A DNA stretch of 40,579 nucleotides, taken from assembly GCA_020200095.1 (NCBI GenBank), contig JAIVJJ010000010.1, positions 1 to 40,579 on the forward strand, in the 5' to 3' direction. This DNA comes from Acidobacteriota bacterium (lineage in GTDB: Bacteria > Acidobacteriota > Blastocatellia > Pyrinomonadales > Pyrinomonadaceae). A model generated the notes under the pieces. It searched no databases, was not told the origin of the DNA, and worked only from the letters and a program-made list of their open reading frames with translations. The position numbers were made by a program, and so were the translations under genes. Positions 34,299-40,579 of the stretch are shown here, piece after piece (positions within the stretch are counted from its first letter, which is position 1; the number at the start of each line of letters is the position of its first letter).

Positions 34299-35295
34299 AT
34301 TAAAGACTCAAAAAAGAGAACTCATACAAGTTCGCCATTTAGTTAAACATTTCGCGGTCGAAAACAGCGAAGATGTTGTGCGTGCGGTTGATGATATAAC
34401 TTTTGATATTTTTGAAGGCGAAACGCTCGGGCTTGTCGGCGAATCAGGCTGCGGAAAATCAACGGTCGGACGTTGCCTTTTGCGACTGCACGAACCAACG
34501 AGCGGCGATGTTTTTTTTGAGGGAAAAAACATTGTCGGTTTGTCCAACAAAGAAATGCAGGCTTTGCGCCGCGAGATGCAGATTATTTTCCAAGACCCGT
34601 ATGCTTCGCTCAATCCGCGTCTGAATATTTATTCAATAGTTTCCGAGCCTTTGAAAATTCACGGCATCGGAAATAAAACCGAAAGGCGCGAAAAGGTTGC
34701 GGATTTACTGAAAAAAGTCGGTCTTGACCCGGATTATATGTTTCGTTACCCGCACGAATTTTCAGGCGGTCAACGACAGCGAATCGGTATTGCCCGCGCT
34801 CTCGCTTTAAATCCGAAATTGATTATCGCTGACGAACCGGTTTCGGCTCTGGACGTTTCCGTGCAGGCGCAGGTCGTCAATCTTTTGCAGGATTTGCAGA
34901 ATGAATTCGGCTTAACTTATTTGTTTATCTCTCACGGTTTGGCTGTTGTCGAGCATATTTCGCGGCGTGTTGCTGTAATGTATCTAGGGAAAATTGTCGA
35001 GATTGCGGAAGGAAGAGAATTGTATGACAATCCGCTTCATCCATATACAAAAGCGTTGATGTCGGCGATTCCGATTCCCGACCCGAAGAAAAAGCGTGAG
35101 AGAATTGTTTTAAAGGGCGATGTTCCGACGCCGATAAATCCGCCTTCCGGCTGTCGTTTTCGCACTCGTTGTCCGTGGGCAATTGAAGAATGCGCACAGG
35201 TTGTTCCCGAATTACGAGAAATCAAAAGCGAACATTTTGTTGCCTGCATTCGCGTTGAAGGCTACGAATCCGCGCCGAGTTTGGATAGACGATAA
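34279..35295 (+). CDS. Oligopeptide/dipeptide ABC transporter ATP-binding protein (OppF/DppF-like)
   Basis: 338 residues. Walker A GESGCGKS (54-61), [11 protein letters not shown], signature [15 protein letters not shown], Walker [31 protein letters not shown], and the C-terminal [18 protein letters not shown] and [15 protein letters not shown] extension typical of OppF/DppF. It is expected to dimerise with the OppD-like ATPase encoded 1.1 kb upstream. The His in LFISHGL is in place of the usual FISHDL, a conservative oddity: the D-loop-side Asp after His is Gly here. No permease or solute-binding protein gene follows. Confidence 0.9.
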   Translation: METSAVKLKTQKRELIQVRHLVKHFAVENSEDVVRAVDDITFDIFEGETLGLVGESGCGKSTVGRCLLRLHEPTSGDVFFEGKNIVGLSNKEMQALRREMQIIFQDPYASLNPRLNIYSIVSEPLKIHGIGNKTERREKVADLLKKVGLDPDYMFRYPHEFSGGQRQRIGIARALALNPKLIIADEPVSALDVSVQAQVVNLLQDLQNEFGLTYLFISHGLAVVEHISRRVAVMYLGKIVEIAEGRELYDNPLHPYTKALMSAIPIPDPKKKRERIVLKGDVPTPINPPSGCRFRTRCPWAIEECAQVVPELREIKSEHFVACIRVEGYESAPSLDRR

Positions 35296-35424
35296 TTGAA
35301 ACGAGAGAAGATAAATTGCATATTAATGAAAAGCAGTCAAAAAGTTTGTTGCTTTTAACCGGTGTTTTGTTGTTTTACTCGAAAAGCGCAAACGCAAAAC
35401 CAATTAAAAAAGAGGAAAACTTTT

Positions 35425-36243
35425 ATGAACGAAGAAAATTCACGTCTCGAAGAAAAACCACATCCGATTGAACAAAGCGAGTGGCAAGCACCCCCGCCGC
35501 AAGAAATAATTAAAGCGGAAGAACCAGCGCAAATGTCCGAAGTCGGAACGCTCGGCAGTATCTTTTTTGAACCGGGCAAAACGTTTGAAGATTTGCGCCG
35601 CAAGCCGCGATTTCTGCTGGCGGGTTTGATAATTATCGTTGCGACTTCGTTGTTTCAAGTTGCCTTGCTTGAAAAAATTGGTTTTGAAAGGATGATCCGC
35701 GAGCGAATGGAATCAAGTTCGAGAGTCCAGCAAATGTCCGCTGAAGATAAACAAAAGCTCATCGAACAGCAAACTCAACCTTATATAAAATATATTACTT
35801 ACGGCAGCACACCGCTTGTAATGCTGATTGTTATTATGCTCGGCGGCTTGATTTACTGGCTCGGCGCGAACGCGATGGGCGGCGATTCACGGTTTCCGCA
35901 CGGCATTTCCACCTGGGTTTATTCGAGCCTTCCGCCGACGGTGGTTTTTGTTCTGGCAAATCTTCTGGTTTTGTTTTTAAAGTCGGTGGACGATATTGAT
36001 TTAGCTAACAGCCAGAGCGGTCTGATTCAAGCAAATCCCTCGTTTTTTATTGACGGTAAATCGAGTCCGGTTTTAGCCGCGCTTTTGGGAACGTTTGATT
36101 TCTTTTTTATCTGGGGCTGGATTCTGGCGGCAATCGGACTGCAAAAACTGGGGAAAATTTCAGCGGGCGCGGCGTGGGCAATTGTTTTAGTTGTTGCGCT
36201 TGTCAGTGTTGCCTTTAGAGTTGTCGCGGCTTTGTTTTTCTAG
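35425..36243 (+). CDS. Yip1-domain multi-pass membrane protein
   Basis: ATG 35425, 8 bases after AGAGGAA, gives 272 residues; the longer frame from 35362 lacks a ribosome binding site. An acidic, Pro/Gln-rich cytoplasmic N-terminus (about 1-45) precedes GSIFFEPGKTFEDLRRKPRF, the usual entry motif of bacterial Yip1 proteins. About five transmembrane helices follow (FLLAGLIIIVATSLFQVAL, in part; LVMLIVIMLGGLIYWLGA; VFVLANLLVLFL; FFFIWGWILAAIGL; AIVLVVALVSVAF). The bacterial function is unknown. An inverted-repeat block separates it from the convergent permease gene. Confidence 0.82.
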   Translation: MNEENSRLEEKPHPIEQSEWQAPPPQEIIKAEEPAQMSEVGTLGSIFFEPGKTFEDLRRKPRFLLAGLIIIVATSLFQVALLEKIGFERMIRERMESSSRVQQMSAEDKQKLIEQQTQPYIKYITYGSTPLVMLIVIMLGGLIYWLGANAMGGDSRFPHGISTWVYSSLPPTVVFVLANLLVLFLKSVDDIDLANSQSGLIQANPSFFIDGKSSPVLAALLGTFDFFFIWGWILAAIGLQKLGKISAGAAWAIVLVVALVSVAFRVVAALFF

Positions 36244-36248
36244 GTTAA

Positions 36249-36361
36249 AATTCCAGATTCCAAATTCTAGATTTCAGATTCTAAAAGCTAAATTAATGAT
36301 TTCAAATTTCAGTTGAAGATTTAAATTTTTATTTGAAATCAGCGATTTGGAATCTGGAATT
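36249..36361. repeat. Heptameric repeat and bidirectional terminator-like hairpin, site D
   Basis: Six consecutive 7-base words run from 36253: CCAGATT, CCAAATT, CTAGATT, TCAGATT, CTAAAAG, CTAAATT. AATTCCAGATTCCAAAT (36249-36265) is a perfect 17-bp partner of 36345-36361, and GATTTCAAAT (36298-36307) of 36331-36340 inside it. The element fills the gap between convergent genes and its right arm touches the minus-strand stop codon. Confidence 0.85.
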
Positions 36362-37620
36362 TATTCGTAACGCAGAGATTCAATCGGGTCAAGCCGAGCG
36401 GCTTTCCACGCCGGAAATAATCCGAAAATTATTCCGATGCCAACGCTGGCGAAAAATCCGGCAATCGGCGCCCAGAGCGGAACGTATGAAGGGAAGACAA
36501 GCCTAACCAGAAAGGTTAACGCCCAACCGATTAAAAGCCCGATAAGCCCGCCGAGTCCGGTTAATGTCGCCGCTTCAATCAAAAATTGCATAAGAATATC
36601 GCTTTGCCTTGCGCCGATGGCTTTGCGTATCCCGATTTCGCGGGTTCTTTCCGTTACGGAAACGAGCATTATATTCATCACGCCGATTCCGCCAATTAAT
36701 AGACCAACCGAAGAAATAACGACCATCGCCATAAAAACCATCGCCGAAATAGAACGAAACTGTTCGATAATACTCGCGGCGGTTTCCATCGCAAAATTAT
36801 TTGGTTTTCCGTAAGGAACTTCGCGTCGCACACGCAAAAGGTCTTGCACTTCGTCTTTGGCTTCTTCAAGCTTTCCTTCTTTGGCAATGGCAAGAATAAA
36901 CAAATCGTCGGCGTAAGGTTTCAAGCGCAGCGCCGCTCCAATCGGCATATAAATGGCGTTGCTTTGGTCGTTGTTTCCGCCGCCGCCACCAAAGAGTTGT
37001 TCTTTTTTCTGCAGAACTCCGATAACGCGAAACTCACGTCCGCCAATTTCCAGTGTTTTTCCGACGGGCGATTCAAACGGGAAATAACTTTCCACGACGG
37101 TTGCGCCAATTAAGCAAACATCGGCTTTGCTGTCGCTTTCCGACTGGGTGAACCAACGCCCTTCGACAAGAATTTCGGAACCCGCTTTTTCTACGTCGGG
37201 CAGTGTTCCTTGCAGACGAACTGCCGCCGAAGTTTTGCCGTTATTTCCCGTAACCAGAATTTTCTGTCCGAAAAAATTGCTTGTAATGTTGAGAAAAGGA
37301 ACTGCCGTTTCGATAGTTGGAAGACTTTTTATAGCTTCAGCGTCTTCCATTGTCAAAGGCTTCCGCATTCTTTCTTCCTGTGTGCGTTTGCCCGTATTTA
37401 CCCCGATATTGAATTTGTATAAAAAAATGGAGCGCGTACCGAATGCTTCAACCTGCTTTTTAACGGCGGTGTCAATTCCGCTGATGATTGAAGAAATCAG
37501 CATTACAGTTATCACACCGATAATCACGCCGAAAATGGTTAAAAATGAACGCAGTTTATTGCTTCGCAAAGTTGCGAATGCCATTTTCAAATTTTCGTAA
37601 AATCCGCTACCTATATTCAT
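36361..37620 (-). CDS. MacB/FtsX-type ABC transporter permease (second copy)
   Basis: 419 residues. A first transmembrane helix follows FATLRSNKLRSFLTIFGVIIG (in part). A large periplasmic MacB-PCD domain comes next (about 50-280). Three C-terminal helices in the FtsX core include GGIGVMNIMLVSVTERTREIGIRKAIGAR (split here as GGIGVMNIMLVSV and TERTREIGIRKAIGAR) and the closing PAWKAARLDPIESLRYE. It is a stand-alone permease without a fused ATPase and is expected to work with the ATPase at 38943 and the MacA-like adaptor to move lipoproteins, peptides or antibiotics from the periplasm outward. It is the last gene of the minus-strand operon, 61 bases after its sister. Confidence 0.9.
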   Translation of the reverse strand: MNIGSGFYENLKMAFATLRSNKLRSFLTIFGVIIGVITVMLISSIISGIDTAVKKQVEAFGTRSIFLYKFNIGVNTGKRTQEERMRKPLTMEDAEAIKSLPTIETAVPFLNITSNFFGQKILVTGNNGKTSAAVRLQGTLPDVEKAGSEILVEGRWFTQSESDSKADVCLIGATVVESYFPFESPVGKTLEIGGREFRVIGVLQKKEQLFGGGGGNNDQSNAIYMPIGAALRLKPYADDLFILAIAKEGKLEEAKDEVQDLLRVRREVPYGKPNNFAMETAASIIEQFRSISAMVFMAMVVISSVGLLIGGIGVMNIMLVSVTERTREIGIRKAIGARQSDILMQFLIEAATLTGLGGLIGLLIGWALTFLVRLVFPSYVPLWAPIAGFFASVGIGIIFGLFPAWKAARLDPIESLRYE

Positions 37621-37641
37621 TTATCATTTACCATTTACTGT
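37614..37641. repeat. Heptameric repeat, site E, adjoining a start codon
   Basis: Seven-base words TATTCAT, TTATCAT, TTACCAT, TTACTGT run from 37614. On the minus strand this reads as ATGGTAA-ATGATAA immediately before and into the ATG of the permease at 37620. It closely resembles site C. Confidence 0.7.
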
Positions 37642-37681
37642 TGAACCTTTTTCAAATTTTTAATGTTCAATAATAAATGTA

Positions 37682-38917
37682 TTACTCTGCTCTTAATGCT
37701 TCTATCGGGTCGAGGCGCGCCGCTTTCCACGCCGGAAAAAGTCCCGCCAATGCTCCGACAAAAGCCGAAACGCCGATAGAGATAACCGCCGCATACCAGG
37801 GAATTACCGTCTTTAACAAAAATGCGCTGATAATAAAACCGAGCAATTCCGCCAAAACGAGTCCGATTATTCCGCCGATTGCCGAAAGCGTCGCTGATTC
37901 CAAAAGGAATTGTTTCAAAATGTCGGATTGTCGCGCACCCAAACTTTTTCTGATGCCGATTTCCTTTGTTCTTTCCGTTACGGCAACGAGCATTATGTTC
38001 ATAATAACGATTGCTCCGACTAACAATGCAATGGCGGGAACGGCTAAAATTACAATGAATGTCGGACCTAAAATGCTGTCGCGCAGTCCGGCAATGGCGT
38101 CGGGCGTTAAAATACCGAAGTTATCTTTCTCGCCGAAAGCCAGCTTGCGTTTTATCCGTATCAAAGTTCTGGCTTCTTCGACCGCATCTTTGAATAATTC
38201 GTCGGATTTAGAAGTCGCCACGAAATAAAGCCCGCGACTGCGCGTTAAGCCGCCGAAATTTGCGCCGTAGGTTTTAATCGGAAGCTGGACGAAAACGTCT
38301 TGCGGTTGCCCGAATATCGTTCCTTTCTCGACCTGCACGCCGATAACGCGGTAAGGAATTCCTTGAATTGTAAATTCTTCACCGATTGCCGAACCGAACG
38401 GAAAAAGTTTTTTGGCGATTTCCGAACCGATAAAAGCGACGCGCATCGAATTATTATTTTCTGAGTCGGAGAAATAGCGACCTTCGGCAATATCGAGCTT
38501 TTCGATCTCTCCGATAACCGGCTCCGCGCCGTCAATCGTCACGTCTTGCAAAACTTCGCCGTTGCGCTCAACACTGCGCGTATTCGGATTAGCTTTTGCG
38601 CCGCTTTTGTCAATCAACTGTGCTCGTTCGCGGATAAATTCCATTTCATCGAAAGTTAAATCTTTGTTGCGGCGTTGAGCGGCGGCTGCCGTATCGGTAT
38701 CCTTAAAATCCTCGAAACTAAATCTTCTGACGGTGAAAGAATTTGAGCCGATGCCGGCAATTTTTTCGTCAACGTAAGTGTTAAAACCCTGCAATAAAGA
38801 AAGCACGACCATAAATGCCGTAACGCCGATAATCATTCCCAGAAGCGTCAGGAACGAGCGGAGTTTGTGCGCCCATATTGCCGAAAGTGCGAGTTTTAAG
38901 GTTTCTGCGAAATTCAT
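37682..38917 (-). CDS. MacB/FtsX-type ABC transporter permease (first copy)
   Basis: 411 residues with the same layout as its downstream sister: helix 1 after LALSAIWAHKLRSFLTLLG, a periplasmic core domain (about 50-270, with FIGSEIAKKLFPFGSAIGEE in part), then GAIVIMNIMLVAVTERTKEI and IGIRKSLGARQSDILKQF, further helices and the ending FPAWKAARLDPIEALRAE. Two divergent permease copies suggest either a heterodimeric exporter or two transporters sharing one ATPase. It starts 25 bases after the ATPase gene, the gap being heptameric repeat site F. Confidence 0.9.
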   Translation of the reverse strand: MNFAETLKLALSAIWAHKLRSFLTLLGMIIGVTAFMVVLSLLQGFNTYVDEKIAGIGSNSFTVRRFSFEDFKDTDTAAAAQRRNKDLTFDEMEFIRERAQLIDKSGAKANPNTRSVERNGEVLQDVTIDGAEPVIGEIEKLDIAEGRYFSDSENNNSMRVAFIGSEIAKKLFPFGSAIGEEFTIQGIPYRVIGVQVEKGTIFGQPQDVFVQLPIKTYGANFGGLTRSRGLYFVATSKSDELFKDAVEEARTLIRIKRKLAFGEKDNFGILTPDAIAGLRDSILGPTFIVILAVPAIALLVGAIVIMNIMLVAVTERTKEIGIRKSLGARQSDILKQFLLESATLSAIGGIIGLVLAELLGFIISAFLLKTVIPWYAAVISIGVSAFVGALAGLFPAWKAARLDPIEALRAE

Positions 38918-38942
38918 TTTATAAGTGAATAGTTATCAGTTG
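38918..38942. repeat. Heptameric repeat, site F, filling an operon spacer
   Basis: On the minus strand the spacer reads GACAACT, GATAACT, ATTCACT (three words sharing ACT at the same phase), followed by TATAAA and the ATG. The first word begins in the ATPase stop codon. Confidence 0.55.
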
Positions 38943-39677
38943 TCACCTAATTCTCTCGTCTTTTTCAATCTCGCCATCGCGGATTGTAATAACGCGATGA
39001 GCGCGCTTGGCAATATCGTGCTCATGCGTAACTAAAATAATGGTGTTTCCGTCAGCGTGCAGCTTTTCAAACAAAGCCATAATTTCAAAGCTCGTTTTCG
39101 TATCGAGCGCTCCGGTCGGCTCGTCAGCAAGGAGAATCGAGGGATTATTAACCAAGGCGCGGGCAATGGCTACGCGCTGACGCTGACCGCCGGACAATTC
39201 GTTCGGTCTGTGTAAAATACGGTCCCCGAGTTCGACGGAAGCGAGTGTCGCTTTTGCCCGCTCCTGTCTGTTGCTTGAACCTATTCCCGCGTAAATCAAA
39301 GGTAGTTCGACATTGTGAAGTGCGGTGGCGCGAGCCAGCAGATTAAATGTTTGAAATACGAAACCGATTTCCTTGTTGCGAATTTGGGCAAGTTCGTCGT
39401 CCGTCATAGCCGAAACGAGATTTCCGTTTATCCAGTACTGCCCTTTGGACGGTGTGTCGAGACACCCGATAAGGTTCATCAAAGTTGATTTTCCCGAACC
39501 AGAAGGACCGATAATGGCAAGATATTCGCCTTTTTGAACCTCAAACGTAACGCCTTGCAAAGCGTGAAGTTCTTCAATTCCCATCTGATAAGTTTTCCAG
39601 ATGTTGCGCATCGAAATCAGCGCATTCGGCACGGCGATGACGCTTTTAGTTGAAGGTAAAAATTCTTCTTTCGCCAT
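38943..39677 (-). CDS. MacB/LolD-type ABC transporter ATPase
   Basis: 244 residues. Walker A GPSGSGKS (57-64), [21 protein letters not shown] (Q-loop region, in part), signature [15 protein letters not shown], Walker [13 protein letters not shown] and the H-loop [15 protein letters not shown] are all present. This is the LolD/FtsE/MacB-N subfamily that drives mechanotransmission-type exporters with FtsX-like permeases rather than substrate pumping through the membrane. It is encoded between the MacA-like adaptor and the two permeases. An N-terminal extension of about 20 residues precedes the domain. Confidence 0.92.
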   Translation of the reverse strand: MAKEEFLPSTKSVIAVPNALISMRNIWKTYQMGIEELHALQGVTFEVQKGEYLAIIGPSGSGKSTLMNLIGCLDTPSKGQYWINGNLVSAMTDDELAQIRNKEIGFVFQTFNLLARATALHNVELPLIYAGIGSSNRQERAKATLASVELGDRILHRPNELSGGQRQRVAIARALVNNPSILLADEPTGALDTKTSFEIMALFEKLHADGNTIILVTHEHDIAKRAHRVITIRDGEIEKDERIR

Positions 39678-39758
39678 AAAAATATTTCGCTATCTGGAAA
39701 AGTCGCTGCTATTGAAAAATAAACTTTTTCAATGGAAGTGCTGGTTGCTGGCGCAAAT

Positions 39759-40579
39759 TTAAGTTTTTGGAGTGTCCTCTGCTTTTTTAACTTGTCTTTT
39801 AACGACTGTTCCTTCCTTCAAAGTATTAAGGACACGACTTGGTCCAGTAATAACTTCTTGACCTTCGGAAAGACCCGCTGTAATTTGAATATCCGATTCG
39901 CCCGTTATCCCCGTTTCGACTTCAATAAATTTTGTTTTATTGCCGTCCAAAACATAAACGCCTTTAATCGTTTTAGGCTTTTCGGCAGGCGCGTCACCCT
40001 GAATTGTCGGCGAAGCAGCGACTTCCGGTTTTTTCTCGATAATGGCTTGCAGCGGAACGGCAACGACGTTTTCCGCCGTTTTGGTTGTGATAACGGCAGT
40101 TGCACTCATTCCCGGACGAAGGCTGTTGCGAATTTCATCGTTTAAATCTAGGATTTCAATGACAACGCGAAATTCTTTCGCTTCCTGCACGTTGATATTT
40201 ACAGAAAGTCCGCCCGTCGTTTGTGATTTGCCGACGGCAAGCGGAGTCTTTTGTCTTACCTGACCAACCAATTCTTTATCACCTAAAGCGTCAACTTTTA
40301 TTTTCGTCGGCTGACCGACCGCAACTTTATCAATTTCCGTTTCGTCAACCTTTACTTCGACATTGACAGACGACATATCTGCGATGGTCAAAAGCGGAGT
40401 CGTTGAAAGACCGGCTACGGCAAATGTTCCGACTTTTGAAGGAATATCGGCAATGACGCCGTTTATCGGCGCGACCTGCAAAGTTTTATCGCGCTGATTT
40501 TTTTGTCCGCCCAAAACGGCGGCTTGCTGCTCAGAGCGTTTCGCGCTCGCGTTTGCGCTGTAATTCGCCGTATCTACTC
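39759..40579 (-). CDS. MacA/HlyD-type periplasmic adaptor protein (partial)
   Basis: The frame is open through the right edge, so the start, signal anchor and part of the helical hairpin are missing. The visible 272 or so residues begin in the coiled hairpin (NASAKRSEQQAAVLGGQKNQ, in part), pass through a lipoyl half-motif (QVAPINGVIADIPSKVG), a beta-barrel domain (TIADMSSVNVEVKVDETEID, LVGQVRQKTPLAVG) and a membrane-proximal domain (AVPLQAIIEKKPEV ... GLSEGQEVITGPSRVLNTL), ending with a charged tail (VKRQVKKAEDTPKT). Such adaptors bridge the inner-membrane permease to an outer-membrane channel. It is 81 bases upstream of the ATPase in the same operon. Confidence 0.88.
   Translation of the reverse strand, partial: VDTANYSANASAKRSEQQAAVLGGQKNQRDKTLQVAPINGVIADIPSKVGTFAVAGLSTTPLLTIADMSSVNVEVKVDETEIDKVAVGQPTKIKVDALGDKELVGQVRQKTPLAVGKSQTTGGLSVNINVQEAKEFRVVIEILDLNDEIRNSLRPGMSATAVITTKTAENVVAVPLQAIIEKKPEVAASPTIQGDAPAEKPKTIKGVYVLDGNKTKFIEVETGITGESDIQITAGLSEGQEVITGPSRVLNTLKEGTVVKRQVKKAEDTPKT

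Overview
The window reads like a chromosome segment from an Acidobacteriota, probably Blastocatellia (Pyrinomonadaceae-like). This is inferred from the gene repertoire: an Oar-type TonB-dependent receptor with an N-terminal carboxypeptidase-regulatory domain, a two-component kinase with a Reg_prop/Y_Y_Y sensor, PxKF/HYR and TolB-like propeller secreted proteins, many exported peptidases, and a MacA/MacB-type exporter. Base composition is moderate and intergenic DNA is A/T-rich. I see no rRNA, tRNA, CRISPR array, insertion sequence or phage gene.

Layout. 1-3472: the tail of a probable VIT/VWA-family protein, a Ycf48-like propeller protein, and a penicillin-acylase-family gene broken by an internal deletion. 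3546-9253: an N-acyl-D-amino-acid deacylase and a large TonB-dependent receptor. 9254-9810: a gene-poor stretch with tandem terminators and a possible small RNA. 9811-17234: a lamin-tail-domain protein, a pair of M16 peptidase genes truncated and joined by a deletion, and divergent S9 and M28 exopeptidase genes. 17298-21955: a small membrane protein, a Reg_prop sensor kinase that has lost its N-box, its LuxR-type regulator, and a collagen-like secreted protein. The regulator and the collagen gene are preceded by the same CTACC-N6-GGTAG-type site, so the collagen gene is a likely target of this system. 22207-28748: three secreted, repeat-rich proteins sharing a signal-peptide family; the second is frameshifted, and the second and third share a duplicated hairpin-bearing leader. 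28966-31109: a small frameshifted unknown and a CtpA-type protease. 31252-36243: a TonB-C protein, two peptide-ABC ATPases separated by GNAT and Uma2 genes, and a Yip1-like membrane protein. 36361-40579 (minus strand): a MacA-like adaptor (cut by the window edge), an ABC ATPase and two FtsX/MacB-type permeases.

Two patterns cut across the window. First, at least six intergenic sites carry tracts of unrelated-looking DNA with a strict 7-base word period. Most form inverted repeats, and several abut start or stop codons. Two sites 22.7 kb apart share the same two-word module. This looks like a STRR-like heptameric repeat family.

Second, several otherwise recognisable genes carry internal lesions: out-of-frame deletions with apparent junction microhomology in the acylase and M16 genes, in-frame losses in the kinase, and single-base shifts in T-runs at 24212 and 28985. 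Whether these are real decay or assembly/sequencing error cannot be decided from the sequence.
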